Assembly (NCBI GenBank): GCA_910589595.1
Contig: CAJUTM010000023.1
Span: forward strand, 1 to 49,057
DNA length: 49,057 nucleotides
DNA from: an uncultured Eubacterium sp.
GTDB taxonomy: Bacteria > Bacillota > Clostridia > Lachnospirales > Lachnospiraceae
Direction: 5' to 3'
In this document: piece after piece, positions 25,680 to 34,978 of the stretch
How the letters are laid out: each line of letters opens with the position of its first letter
How positions within the stretch are numbered: position 1 is the stretch's first letter
The notes under the pieces: generated by a model
Database searches by the model: none
What the model saw: only the letters and a program-made list of their open reading frames with translations
Told to the model about the DNA's origin: nothing
Translations under genes and position numbers: made by a program

Positions 25680-28079
25680 CTAATCCTGCCAGAACCGGCG
25701 CAGGGATTCTTTCATTTGCTGCACATTAACGACTTCACAGTCCTCCCACTCTCTCGGAAACAGTTCCCGGTACTGCCGCTGCATAAAACGCTCATCCAGC
25801 AGCAGGACAGCTCCCTTATCTTCCGCCGTGCGGATAACCCGTCCTCCCGCCTGAAAGACTTTATTTACTGCGGGATAGAGATACGCATAATCAAAGCCTC
25901 TGCCTTTCGTCGTCTCAAAATACTCTTTGAATAATTCCCGCTCATGGCATACCATGGGAAGTCCGGTGCCTACAATGACAGCGCCGATAAGACAATCCTC
26001 CCGCAAATCAATTCCCTCACTGAAAATCCCTCCCATCACACAGCAGCCAATGACGCTGTCTGTCGACTTCTCCTCAAAGGCCTGTAAAAACTCTTCTCTC
26101 TCCCATTCTCTCATATCACTGTTTTGCAAAAGTAAACGCTGCCCGTCCCTCTCTTCCATGCGCTCCGTCACCTGTTCCATAAAGGCATACGAAGGAAAAA
26201 AGATAAGATAATTCCCCTCTTTGGCCGTAATGAAACTATCAATATATCCGGCAATTTTTTCATACTCTTCCGGTCCACGCCGTGTATATTTGCTTGTCGC
26301 ATCGCGCGCAATCAGTACTTTTCGCTGCTCTTTGCGGAAAGAAGATTCGGCATAAACAGCCATGTCCTCCGCATTCCCCCCCAATTGTTCCTTATAGTAC
26401 CGAATCGGTAACAACGTCGCAGAAAATAGAATCGTACTCCTGACACGTTCCATTACCTCTCCAAGACAACGCGACGCATCCATACATTGCAGCTTGACAC
26501 GAAAATTTCTGTCCGCATCATAATCAGAATAAATCCTGTATTTTTCATCCATATTTTCCATGACTGCCAGAAAATGCCTGACGTTAAAATAGAAAGAAAG
26601 CATTGTATCCCGCTCCGGCAGTACGGGATACTCCTTGGCAAAAAGTTCATAATCACCAACCACGCGGAGAAGCTGAAACTCCAGCATCCCCGTTTCCTCT
26701 ATCACTTCAAACTCATCACACTCGCGTTTCCAAGTGAGCATACATTGATTTACCGCCTCTAACGATTTCACGAACTTACGCAGAAGATATTGTACTTCCG
26801 GACGCTTTTCATGCCGCTGTACTGCTTTCAGGATACGCTTTACCTCTAAAAAATCCTCTTTCACCAGACGGGCGCTGTACATCTCTCTTCCCCGCTCCAC
26901 AAGGTTATGAGCCTCGTCGACAAGGAGAATCATATCGCCCTTTTTCTCATTCGAAAAGAAACGCCGCAAATAGACATTCGGGTCAAAAACATAATTGTAA
27001 TCACAAATGACGGCGTCGGCAAACAGGGCGGCGTCCAGCCCCATTTCAAACGGACATACCCGATGTTTTTCGGCATAAAAGAGAATAATCTCTCTCGTCA
27101 GCTTCTCCTCTTTTACGAGCATTTCATAGACGGCTTCATTAACTCTGTCATAATGACCTCCGGCCCGCTCGCAATCACCTGCATTACACACAATTTTATC
27201 ATGAATACATATCTTTTCCTTGGCGGTAATCGTAATTGGCTTGATTTTCAAATTCTGCCCGCTCAGAAGAGCAAAACATTCTTCCGCCACCGTACGCGTA
27301 ATCGTCTTGGCGGTCAGATAGAAAAGGCGGTCGCTAAGTTCCTCCCCCATCGCTTTCAGGGCTGGAAAGATAGTCGTAATTGTCTTTCCCACTCCTGTTG
27401 GCGCCTCGATAAATAACTTCTTCTGATTGGCAATCGTATGATATGTCATGGCTGCCAGTTCTTTCTGATGAGGACGGTAAGGAAACGGAAACGAGAGCTC
27501 CCGTATGGATTCATTTCTCTTTTTCTTCCAATCATATTCATAGACGGCCCACTTCTCATATCTGTCCATCAAATCCTGAAACCAGCTCACGATAACCTCA
27601 CGCGAATATGTCTCCGTGAAACGGACAATCTGCTCCGTCTCTAAATGACAATACGTTACCTGCACATCAATTTGGGGCAGGTCTTCTTTCTCGGCTGTCA
27701 TGTAAGCATAACACATCGCCTGCGCCTTATGTACGGCTACCGGCTCCTCTAAATCGTTTACATTGAGCCAGACTCCCTTAATCTCATCTATCAGGACGTG
27801 GTCTTTGTCCCGCAAAATGCCGTCTGCACGTCCCTCTACTTTGAGAAAAAAAGATTCATTATATTCCTTACTGTCGATTTTTTGCAACGTAAAAAGGGAG
27901 ACTTCCGACTCATAGCCAAGTCCCATGCTTTTTTGTATTTTACGATGTATTTTATTGCCAAGACGCATGGATTCCGTATCTCTTGCGCCGGAACCGACAG
28001 ACGTTATATCCCCCTGCCGATACATAAATTCTACTAAATTGCGTACCGATATCTTGACGGTGTTTTTCTCTTCGCTCAT
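25680..28079 (-). CDS. Rad3/DinG-type helicase with N-terminal PD-(D/E)XK nuclease domain
   Basis: About 799 residues from the ATG at 28079. Residues 1-170 form a RecB/Cas4-like nuclease fold: GNKIHRKIQ, VEGRADGIL, VLIDEIKGV and a C-terminal KAQAMCYAY helix. The helicase follows: Walker A APTGVGKT, four cysteines of a likely Fe-S cluster (CIHDKIVCNAGDC, then CPFE), DEAH in LLVDEAHNLVE, FSATLLP, GGIFSEGIDL and QAGGRVIR. XPD-family helicases move 5' to 3' on DNA. This nuclease-helicase fusion is common in Firmicutes and is thought to act in DNA repair. The start lies so close to the -10 box that the mRNA may be leaderless. Confidence 0.9.
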   Translation of the reverse strand: MSEEKNTVKISVRNLVEFMYRQGDITSVGSGARDTESMRLGNKIHRKIQKSMGLGYESEVSLFTLQKIDSKEYNESFFLKVEGRADGILRDKDHVLIDEIKGVWLNVNDLEEPVAVHKAQAMCYAYMTAEKEDLPQIDVQVTYCHLETEQIVRFTETYSREVIVSWFQDLMDRYEKWAVYEYDWKKKRNESIRELSFPFPYRPHQKELAAMTYHTIANQKKLFIEAPTGVGKTITTIFPALKAMGEELSDRLFYLTAKTITRTVAEECFALLSGQNLKIKPITITAKEKICIHDKIVCNAGDCERAGGHYDRVNEAVYEMLVKEEKLTREIILFYAEKHRVCPFEMGLDAALFADAVICDYNYVFDPNVYLRRFFSNEKKGDMILLVDEAHNLVERGREMYSARLVKEDFLEVKRILKAVQRHEKRPEVQYLLRKFVKSLEAVNQCMLTWKRECDEFEVIEETGMLEFQLLRVVGDYELFAKEYPVLPERDTMLSFYFNVRHFLAVMENMDEKYRIYSDYDADRNFRVKLQCMDASRCLGEVMERVRSTILFSATLLPIRYYKEQLGGNAEDMAVYAESSFRKEQRKVLIARDATSKYTRRGPEEYEKIAGYIDSFITAKEGNYLIFFPSYAFMEQVTERMEERDGQRLLLQNSDMREWEREEFLQAFEEKSTDSVIGCCVMGGIFSEGIDLREDCLIGAVIVGTGLPMVCHERELFKEYFETTKGRGFDYAYLYPAVNKVFQAGGRVIRTAEDKGAVLLLDERFMQRQYRELFPREWEDCEVVNVQQMKESLRRFWQD

Positions 28080-28085
28080 AATTAA

Positions 28086-28114
28086 AGTATAAAACACGAA
28101 AAAATTTCTTGCAA
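28086..28114 (-). promoter_or_regulatory. Promoter of the helicase gene, likely leaderless
   Basis: On the minus strand TTGCAA, a 17-base spacer and TATACT, with the ATG at 28079 only six bases after the -10 box. TTGCAA is self-complementary, so the same hexamer could serve as -35 for the divergent sigma-factor gene. Confidence 0.6.
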
Positions 28115-28180
28115 CACTTTCTGTAACAGATTTATCTAATAAACAGAATAGAAAATTTTAATGGGAAAAGGAGGTTCGAT

Positions 28181-28720
28181 ATGACCAACGACGAATGGAT
28201 TCTGGTCGGACAGGCAAAGCAGGGAGATGCGCACGCTTTTGCCCGTTTATATGAGCGGTACTATCACGATTTATATCGTTTTGCCTACTGTTATATGCAA
28301 CAGGCCGAAGCGGCGGAAGACGCTGTTATGAACAGTATCGAAAAGGCTTATGTCCGGCTGGGCGATTTAAGGAAAAACAGTTCTTTTAAGAGCTGGCTCT
28401 ATCAGATTACGGCCAATGAATGCCGGGCACAACTGCGCAAAATGCCTGTCTATATGGAAGATGCCACCCCGCCGGAACCCCGATACGAAGAAAGCGGCTA
28501 CAGTACCCCCGAAATACGGGAACTGTTATCCCATCTGTCAGAAATAGAACGGCTGGTTATCACACTGTCCGTATTCAGCGGCTACAACAGCAGTGAAATT
28601 GCCGCTCTCCTACATAAGCGTCCGGGCAGCATACGCTCCATCAAGAGCCGTGCACTGTCCAGTCTGCGCACACAGGTCGAGCAGAGCAAAAACAGAAAGG
28701 AGGTTTCCCTACATGAATGA
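28181..28720 (+). CDS. ECF-type RNA polymerase sigma factor
   Basis: 179 residues, AAGGAGG ahead of the ATG. Sigma region 2 is at about 10-85 (HAFARLYERYYHDLYRFAYC, AEDAVMNSIEKAY, FKSWLYQITANECR). Region 4 is at about 110-165, with the helix-turn-helix FSGYNSSEIAALLHKRPGSI and RALSSLR. Its last codons overlap the next gene by 8 bp, a typical sigma/anti-sigma arrangement. The overlapping partner has a membrane helix and a large extracellular beta-propeller, so the pair probably senses a cell-surface signal. Confidence 0.93.
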   Translation: MTNDEWILVGQAKQGDAHAFARLYERYYHDLYRFAYCYMQQAEAAEDAVMNSIEKAYVRLGDLRKNSSFKSWLYQITANECRAQLRKMPVYMEDATPPEPRYEESGYSTPEIRELLSHLSEIERLVITLSVFSGYNSSEIAALLHKRPGSIRSIKSRALSSLRTQVEQSKNRKEVSLHE

Positions 28721-30722
28721 ACATGAATTGGAACAATATATAAAAAAACAGGCGGAAAATATTCCTACGCCGCCGGAGTTATCACCCGAAGCCGTGGAAA
28801 AACGATTATCCGGTATGCCCCAAAAAAACAAGAAACCCTTGCGCCCCCGCAGCGGTCTGGTGGCTGCGGCTGCTTGTATGCTTCTTTTATTAGTCGGGGG
28901 AATCACTGCCAAACAATTGCTTATCACCTCCCCGCCCAAGAAGACGGTGAAACCGGAAACAATAGCAGAGAATCCGGCGCCGGAGGAAATACCGCAAGAC
29001 ATTTCCGGCTATGAGAACGCCTACGAAGTCCTGCAGGAATACAGAGAAATACAAGAACAGGAAACCGATATGGTTTTCGAAGAAAATGCATCTGCGGCTG
29101 ACGCAGACAGAACGAGAGACACAGAAAAAGAGGCGTTTTCACCGGATAAACAGTATAAAGCTTCCAGCGGCAGCGGCTCCTCTGACTACTCGGATACCGA
29201 TGTTCAGGTAGAGGGTGTCATGGAGGGTGACATTGTAAAAACGGACGGCCGCTATATTTACACATTACAGAAGGAGAGTGTGGGAAGCTCCGTCACAATT
29301 TACAGCGTCAATGGGAAAGAGGTCGCGAAAGTTTCTGATATAGATATGGAAAACTGCAATGTAAACGAGATGTATGTAGAAAAGAACCGGCTCATCGTGA
29401 TTTCCTCCCTGTGGGAAGAGAATAACAGGAGATATGAAGATAAGGATATTTATTATCCGTCATCGGGAACAACGCAAATCAGCATATATGACATTGAAAA
29501 TCCGGCTTATCCGGAAAAACTTCTCTCACAGAAACAAAGCGGTAATTTTAAGACTTCGCGGATATCCGGAGGTTACTTGTATACCTTTAGCCAATATAGC
29601 GTAAATACAGCTAAATTGGAGGAAGATACTCCGGAAACGTATATTCCGCTCATCAACGACACATGCATAAAAAGTGAGAATGTACGCTGCATTTCCAATG
29701 ACGCCAGTTGCCGCTATATGGTTATGACGTCCCTTCCTCTGGACGGCACATCTGGATTCAGTGATTCGATTTGCGCACTCGGAGGGGCCGATGTATACTA
29801 TGTAAGCAACGAAAATATTTACTGCACGAACCGTGCAAACAGCAGTGGAAGCTTCGGTAGAATCTTCGACGAATCTTTTACCAATATCTCCAAGTACTCT
29901 TATGATAATGGCTCTTTTCGCTTTGTTGCCAAACGGAAAGTCCGCGGTATCATAAAGGATTCCTACTATATGCACGAATATAAGGGAAACTTGTGTTACG
30001 TCTATACCCGTACCCACTCAAACGGAAAGACGTCCAATGGTATTGTGACATTAAATGCTCATTTGAAAAAGCTGGGCGAATTGGATAAATTAGGCAAAAA
30101 TGAACGTATTTATTCTTCTTATTACATGGACAATATCGCCTACTTTGTCACCTATCGGGAAACTGACCCTGTCTTCGCCGTGGATTTAAGCGATGCCTCC
30201 AACCTGAAACTTCTGTCCGAGTTAAAAATCCCCGGTTTTTCTTCCTATCTGCACTCGTTCGGAGACGGACTGCTGTTAGGGATTGGACAGGAGGAATCGA
30301 ATGAGGATAACGATTGGGAAATGTGTGCGAAACTTTCCATCTTTTCGATTCAAGATAACCACGACATTCAGGAAATTTGCAAAAAACTGCTCCGTTCCGA
30401 CTCCAAAAGAGAGCTTTTTTCCTCAACAATCGCCGCCGATAACCACAAAGCAGTCTTTGTCGACGAAGAACGTAAACTTTTCGGTTTTGGAATCCAATAT
30501 GATACTTATACACAATCAAAACTGGACAGCCGCTATGAAGTATACAGCTATGCCGGCAATAAATTGCAAAAAATACTTTCCCAGAAAAATGTCTTTTCCT
30601 ATAGCGATGTCAGAGGAATAAGAATTGGCGAATATTTCTATGTCGTTGAGCCGGAACAGGGGATTACGGTTTATTCCATGCCCGAAGCCGGCCAGACAAA
30701 ACCGATGCAAAAAGTAAATTAG
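28713..30722 (+). CDS. Membrane-anchored beta-propeller protein, probable anti-sigma factor
   Basis: 669 residues. The start at 28713 follows AAAGGAGG within the end of the sigma gene. Residues 1-45 are cytoplasmic (HELEQYIKKQAENIPTPPEL), a transmembrane helix lies at about 48-66, then a Pro/Glu-rich linker. From about residue 165 a large Beta_propel domain (PF09826 type) begins with VQVEGVMEGDIVKTDGRYIY and runs to the end. The cytoplasmic segment is shorter than a classical anti-sigma domain, so sigma binding is inferred from the overlap and topology. Related sigma/propeller pairs occur widely in Clostridia. Confidence 0.85.
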   Translation: MNEHELEQYIKKQAENIPTPPELSPEAVEKRLSGMPQKNKKPLRPRSGLVAAAACMLLLLVGGITAKQLLITSPPKKTVKPETIAENPAPEEIPQDISGYENAYEVLQEYREIQEQETDMVFEENASAADADRTRDTEKEAFSPDKQYKASSGSGSSDYSDTDVQVEGVMEGDIVKTDGRYIYTLQKESVGSSVTIYSVNGKEVAKVSDIDMENCNVNEMYVEKNRLIVISSLWEENNRRYEDKDIYYPSSGTTQISIYDIENPAYPEKLLSQKQSGNFKTSRISGGYLYTFSQYSVNTAKLEEDTPETYIPLINDTCIKSENVRCISNDASCRYMVMTSLPLDGTSGFSDSICALGGADVYYVSNENIYCTNRANSSGSFGRIFDESFTNISKYSYDNGSFRFVAKRKVRGIIKDSYYMHEYKGNLCYVYTRTHSNGKTSNGIVTLNAHLKKLGELDKLGKNERIYSSYYMDNIAYFVTYRETDPVFAVDLSDASNLKLLSELKIPGFSSYLHSFGDGLLLGIGQEESNEDNDWEMCAKLSIFSIQDNHDIQEICKKLLRSDSKRELFSSTIAADNHKAVFVDEERKLFGFGIQYDTYTQSKLDSRYEVYSYAGNKLQKILSQKNVFSYSDVRGIRIGEYFYVVEPEQGITVYSMPEAGQTKPMQKVN

Positions 30723-30786
30723 GTTGCATTTCCCGCCAAAACGTGATACAGTTGTCCTATCTTTGAAAAGGGAGGATTTAATTAAC

Positions 30787-31164
30787 ATGGCTGATATTGA
30801 TTATAGCGAATTAGAAGAATTGACTTTAAATATGGAAGACGAAAACGGCGTCGTAACAGAATGTGAACTGCAATTTGTCTTTGAGTATGAGGACAAAGAT
30901 TATGGCGCATTTTGCGAAGTCGACAGCGATACCGGCGAATTCTATTTCTTTGTCATGAATGGTAAAACCAATTGGAAAGGCGAGCCGGAATTGGAAATTG
31001 AACCCGTGGAAGACGAAGAACTTCTGGAACAGCTTGTTGTTGTTCTGCAGCAGATTATTGATGAAGAAATGAATGAGGATGATGAGGACGACGAACCGGA
31101 ATTAGAAGACGATGAAGATGATAGCGTATGGGATGAATTTATCCACAAAAAACTGGAAGAGTAA
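30787..31164 (+). CDS. DUF1292 acidic protein
   Basis: 125 residues; GGGAGG precedes the ATG at 30787. The fold-like part (about 1-85) reads LTLNMEDENGVVTECELQ and VFEYEDKDYGAF, the DUF1292 pattern. The tail is a run of Asp/Glu (MNEDDEDDEPELEDDEDD). Family members are cytoplasmic and of unknown function, often near the yrrK/yrzB genes, which are not here. A strong terminator follows. Confidence 0.9.
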   Translation: MADIDYSELEELTLNMEDENGVVTECELQFVFEYEDKDYGAFCEVDSDTGEFYFFVMNGKTNWKGEPELEIEPVEDEELLEQLVVVLQQIIDEEMNEDDEDDEPELEDDEDDSVWDEFIHKKLEE

Positions 31165-31211
31165 TACAAATCTCTATTTTCAGCGCAACACAATTATATG
31201 AATGTAAAAGC

Positions 31212-31262
31212 ACCCGTTACACACCAGTATGTTTCAAAACAGATGTGTAACGGGTACTTTTT
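31212..31262 (+). terminator. Terminator after the DUF1292 gene
   Basis: acccgttacaca pairs perfectly with tgtgtaacgggt over a 20-base loop, followed by ACTTTTTAC. It closes the sigma/propeller/DUF1292 block. Confidence 0.85.
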
Positions 31263-31267
31263 ACACT

Positions 31268-31438
31268 CTATAAATTTTCCTCTTTTTCCCCGTCCGGCTT
31301 CTCCTTTTTATCACAGTTACCACAATCTCCGTGACAGCCAAAACACATAGTGGAATCTTTTTTATGTGCGACATATGTGAGAATAAAAATGGTCGCAACA
31401 ACAATGAGTACCAAAATCAGTATACTTACCCAATTCAA
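31268..31438 (-). CDS. Small Cys-rich membrane protein, FeoB-associated type
   Basis: 56 residues from a TTG with GGGAGG eight bases upstream. One transmembrane helix (about 4-24, WVSILILVLIVVATIFILTY) is followed by a Cys cluster MCFGCHGDCGNCDKK (C-x2-C-x3-C-x2-C) and a charged tail. This is the layout of FeoB-associated Cys-rich membrane proteins (PF12669), which accompany ferrous-iron transporters. No feoA or feoB lies in this window, so a link to iron is only by family. Confidence 0.75.
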   Translation of the reverse strand: MNWVSILILVLIVVATIFILTYVAHKKDSTMCFGCHGDCGNCDKKEKPDGEKEENL

Positions 31439-31462
31439 GGCTGCCGCCTCCCTTTCCCTCTT

Positions 31463-33094
31463 TTATTCTGGTTTCATCGCATTCAGGACTGCAAAATATG
31501 ACGGTTTCGCCGCATAATCGCCGCCAAACAGCGCCGGATAGCTTGCTTCTCCCTTAAAATCCGTAAGCCATGTATCCGCGTCTGTCAAGCCCCAGAACGT
31601 AACGCCCGTAATATTTATCTTTTGGTTCCTCTTACAATCAGTCAGCATCCGAAACAGCATTTCATATTTATCGGCTAGCTTCTTCTGTGTGGCAACAGCG
31701 GTATTCGGCGTATGGATATCCAGTTCCGTCAACTGTATCTCAATCTTTCCCGGGTCAATCTGATTATATTTCTGAATCGCCACTTTCACCGTGGCAAGCG
31801 TAGGATAGTCCAAAAGGTAGTGAGACTGCATTCCCATCCCGTCACAAATCCCCGCCTCGTACAGATTTTTCAGCACATGATACAATTTATCCCGTTTGTC
31901 CGTATTATATTCATTATAATCATTCAAAAACAGCTTCACATCTTTATCGGCATACCGTCTTGCAAAGGTAAACGCATCGGTAATATAACTCTCGTCGCCA
32001 TATACGCGATACCAATTCGACTTCGTGCGGTAGTCCCCTTCATCCGTCACGACCTCGTTTGCCACATCCCATGCATATACCAAACCTGGATAATGAGTCT
32101 GACAATAGGTGAGTACTTTCTTGATATAACTCTCCATACGCAGGCGCATTACGTCTTTCGTCACATATTCCTGATTCACATCATACCCTTTATGGAAAAA
32201 CCACTCCGGCGTCTGATTGTGCCATATCAGCGTATGTCCGCGAAGCTTTAGTCCGTTGTCAGAAGCCAGACGTAACACCTGCTCCAGATTCGCCTCATTG
32301 ATAAGGACATCTGTATCCTTTCCTTTTTCCACATTGTCAGAACTAAGTAATACATGCGGTTTCATTTGGTTTTCCATCGTAATCGAATTAAATTGCTCGG
32401 AAATCAGTTCCTTTGCCTTGGCATAAGCGCCGGCGCCCTCCATCTGCCACGTATTAGCGGCGACGCCAATTTTGAAATCTGCCTTATAAGTATCCTTTAA
32501 CGTGTTTTTTAATGTTGGAGCTTTCACTGCTACTTTCACCTTTACTTTCTTTCCACTATATGTTGTTGCCCTAATCGTTGCCTTTCCCACATACTGACCG
32601 GTAACAACTCCGTTTTTTACTGTTACAACATCATTATTGGACGACTTCCACGTAGCCTTGTCATTAGAGCTTCGGGGAGTCATTTTTGCGAACAACCGCA
32701 CCGAATCATACTTGTTCAGCGTAAGGCTTTTTACCCTCTTGCCGTTCTTATTCGTCAGCAAAACGGATTTGGCGCCTTTTACAACCGTTACTTTACACTT
32801 GAGACGCTTAGTTCTGCCCTTTCTTTTTACTTTGGCGGTAACTACCGTCTTCCCTTTTTTATAACCTCTTACTTTGCCGGAAGAAGATACGCGCGCCACT
32901 TTCTTCTTTGAGGAAGACCAGTATACGCGGGCACTCCCCTTTTCTTTTACTTTCAACTGAACGTTCTTCCCGATGGCAATTGTCACCTTTTTCTTATTCA
33001 GCTTTCCTTTCACGGAAGCTGCACTCCGATTCCCACCCGCTGCCACTGATATGACCATCGCATACATCAGTACGCATGCTATCGCTCTCTTCAC
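31463..33094 (-). CDS. Secreted GH10 endo-1,4-beta-xylanase with Ig-like repeats
   Basis: 543 residues, GTG start after AAAGGAACG. A signal peptide of about 26 residues precedes two Big_2 Ig-like domains (to about 190) with the signature VARVSSSGKVRGYKKGKTVV. The GH10 barrel follows: KIGVAANTW, ITMENQMKPH, LRGHTLIWHNQTPEW, acid/base Glu in AWDVANEVV, nucleophile Glu in QLTELDIHT, and GVTFWGLTDADTWL. GH10 enzymes cleave the xylan backbone. No cell-wall sorting signal is seen; the Ig-like domains may hold it at the surface. It starts 15 bp after the UvrD-like gene. Confidence 0.95.
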   Translation of the reverse strand: MKRAIACVLMYAMVISVAAGGNRSAASVKGKLNKKKVTIAIGKNVQLKVKEKGSARVYWSSSKKKVARVSSSGKVRGYKKGKTVVTAKVKRKGRTKRLKCKVTVVKGAKSVLLTNKNGKRVKSLTLNKYDSVRLFAKMTPRSSNDKATWKSSNNDVVTVKNGVVTGQYVGKATIRATTYSGKKVKVKVAVKAPTLKNTLKDTYKADFKIGVAANTWQMEGAGAYAKAKELISEQFNSITMENQMKPHVLLSSDNVEKGKDTDVLINEANLEQVLRLASDNGLKLRGHTLIWHNQTPEWFFHKGYDVNQEYVTKDVMRLRMESYIKKVLTYCQTHYPGLVYAWDVANEVVTDEGDYRTKSNWYRVYGDESYITDAFTFARRYADKDVKLFLNDYNEYNTDKRDKLYHVLKNLYEAGICDGMGMQSHYLLDYPTLATVKVAIQKYNQIDPGKIEIQLTELDIHTPNTAVATQKKLADKYEMLFRMLTDCKRNQKINITGVTFWGLTDADTWLTDFKGEASYPALFGGDYAAKPSYFAVLNAMKPE

Positions 33095-33109
33095 TACTTT
33101 CGTTCCTTT

Positions 33110-34978
33110 CTATTTGTCCTTTGCCTTTTTTTGTAATTCCGGCGCCATTTCGTAAAGAAACCTCGAGGGCTCCATCTTTTTGTTAAAGCGCTCTTTTACA
33201 AAAGAAATATGTAAATGTCTCTTCGCTCTCGTCATCGCAACGTAGAGCATCCGGCGTTCCTCTTCTACCTCGCCCGCCTGTATGGATTTGGAATAAGGGC
33301 TGACCCCCTCATTCACCGTGGGAATAAAAACTACCTGAAATTCCAACCCCTTGGAGCCATGCATTGTCAGCAGGTTTATCGCGTCTTTTTCCTTTTGCTC
33401 CTTCTGCTGCTCCCTCTGCATCTCATCAAGCATCTCACCATAATTATCGACAAAAGAAAGCCATTCGGCCAGACTTTCTTTCTCTTTTGCCGTTTCCTGT
33501 ATCTCATCCAACACTTCAAACCAATCCTGAACATCCGCGTTCCGCTCTTTCGCATATTGCGTAAGAAACTCATCATAACCGATACCCTTACGGATATAAT
33601 GCAGAGCCGAATAGGGCGACAGGCTCTTCAGGGTAAACAGTTGCGTCTCAAACTCTTCAAGACGCTCCAACATCCATAATTGTTTCTTTCTGATATAATA
33701 CGAGCGCAATGCTTCAAAGGATACTTCCGGTTTCTCAAAAGCCGCCCTGCTGAGATATCTTACCGGACGGTTACATATCTTGAGGAATTTTGCCCGACTG
33801 TAGTTCCCCAGAGCAATTTTCACATAACAGAGCAAATCTCCCGCCAGCCACGTATCAAAAATGTTCGGTACTCTTTCTTTCATGATAAAAGGCAGTCCGT
33901 GCTCCATAAGTTTTCCGGCAACCGTGCGCATCTGCGTATTCGTGCGGAACAACACCGCCATATCCTTATAAGCGATTCCTTGCTGCCGATATCCCTCCAA
34001 CTGCCTGACAATCTCGTCGGCTTCGGTCGTCAGATTCTTATCCCGTCGGATACGGACGCCCTCTTTCTTACCGGTATGCGCCGTTAAATCTTTTTTATAG
34101 CGCTTTTTATTGTGGCGGATTAACTTTCCCGCCGCTTTCAAAATCTGGCTGGAACAGCGGTAATTCACACCGAGCAAAATCTGTTCCGCCGCCGGAAATT
34201 GCTTGGGAAACGAGAGCATAATATCCGGTTTGGCCCCGCGGAAACCATAAATCGACTGGTCATCATCCCCCACAACGAATAAATTGTTCTCCGGTTTTGC
34301 AAGCATAAGTATGTTCTCGTATTGGAGCTGGTTAATATCCTGAAATTCATCAATAAGTATGTATTGGAATTGCTGCTGCCAGCGGAGCAGAATATCATTG
34401 CGCGCTTTCAGAAGCTGATAAGTATATACTATCATATCATCAAAATCGAGACAACGGTGTCTTTGTAATCTCTGCTGATACCCCTGATAGAGTCCGCGGA
34501 AAATCTGTTCCGGACAGTGGATGGAGTAGTAACAATGAATATCAATACCATTCCCTTTTACCTTACTGATTTCTCTCTCTATCTCTTCCAGAAATGTTTT
34601 GGTATCCTCCACCTCATAATTTATGTCGCGCAGCGCTTCTTCCAGAAAGCGCATCTTAAGCGCCGGCGTGACAATATCCTTTCCTTCATAGTGATAAGCC
34701 GCCCGCAGAATACGAAAAAAAATAGAATGAAATGTGCCAAACTGTACGGGCAGATGTTTCCCGCCCATCATCTCATCAAAACGCTGCTGCATCTCCAGCG
34801 CCGCCATTTTGGAAAAGGTGACGACGAGTATTTTATGTGCAGGCACTCTGTAGTCTTCAATCAGTGTCTTAATGCGATTTGTAATTACATATGTCTTGCC
34901 GACACCGGGGCCCGCCAGAACCATGGCCGGCCCCTCGTGATGGCAAATTGCCTTATACTGCTCCTCATTGTGCGTCAT
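33110..34978 (-). CDS. Short UvrD/PcrA-like superfamily 1 helicase
   Basis: 622 residues, about 100 shorter than PcrA. Motifs: Q-motif NEEQYKAI, Walker A AGPGVGKTYV, Ia VVTFSKMAALEMQQR, II LIDEFQDINQLQ, III VVGDDDQSIYGFRGA, IV LGVNYRCSSQI, V LLTMHGSKGLEFQVVFIP and VI RRMLYVAMTRAKRHL. These define a 3'-5' DNA helicase of the UvrD family. The gene starts inside the last codons of gltX (14-bp overlap), so it is translationally coupled to it. The lack of the PcrA C-terminal extension and this unusual neighbour make it a paralogue rather than pcrA itself. Confidence 0.9.
   Translation of the reverse strand: MTHNEEQYKAICHHEGPAMVLAGPGVGKTYVITNRIKTLIEDYRVPAHKILVVTFSKMAALEMQQRFDEMMGGKHLPVQFGTFHSIFFRILRAAYHYEGKDIVTPALKMRFLEEALRDINYEVEDTKTFLEEIEREISKVKGNGIDIHCYYSIHCPEQIFRGLYQGYQQRLQRHRCLDFDDMIVYTYQLLKARNDILLRWQQQFQYILIDEFQDINQLQYENILMLAKPENNLFVVGDDDQSIYGFRGAKPDIMLSFPKQFPAAEQILLGVNYRCSSQILKAAGKLIRHNKKRYKKDLTAHTGKKEGVRIRRDKNLTTEADEIVRQLEGYRQQGIAYKDMAVLFRTNTQMRTVAGKLMEHGLPFIMKERVPNIFDTWLAGDLLCYVKIALGNYSRAKFLKICNRPVRYLSRAAFEKPEVSFEALRSYYIRKKQLWMLERLEEFETQLFTLKSLSPYSALHYIRKGIGYDEFLTQYAKERNADVQDWFEVLDEIQETAKEKESLAEWLSFVDNYGEMLDEMQREQQKEQKEKDAINLLTMHGSKGLEFQVVFIPTVNEGVSPYSKSIQAGEVEEERRMLYVAMTRAKRHLHISFVKERFNKKMEPSRFLYEMAPELQKKAKDK

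Noticed and set aside
29526..30017. 163-codon minus-strand frame inside the beta-propeller gene
   Set aside because: It is antisense to a well-supported coding region and shows no domain or start signal.
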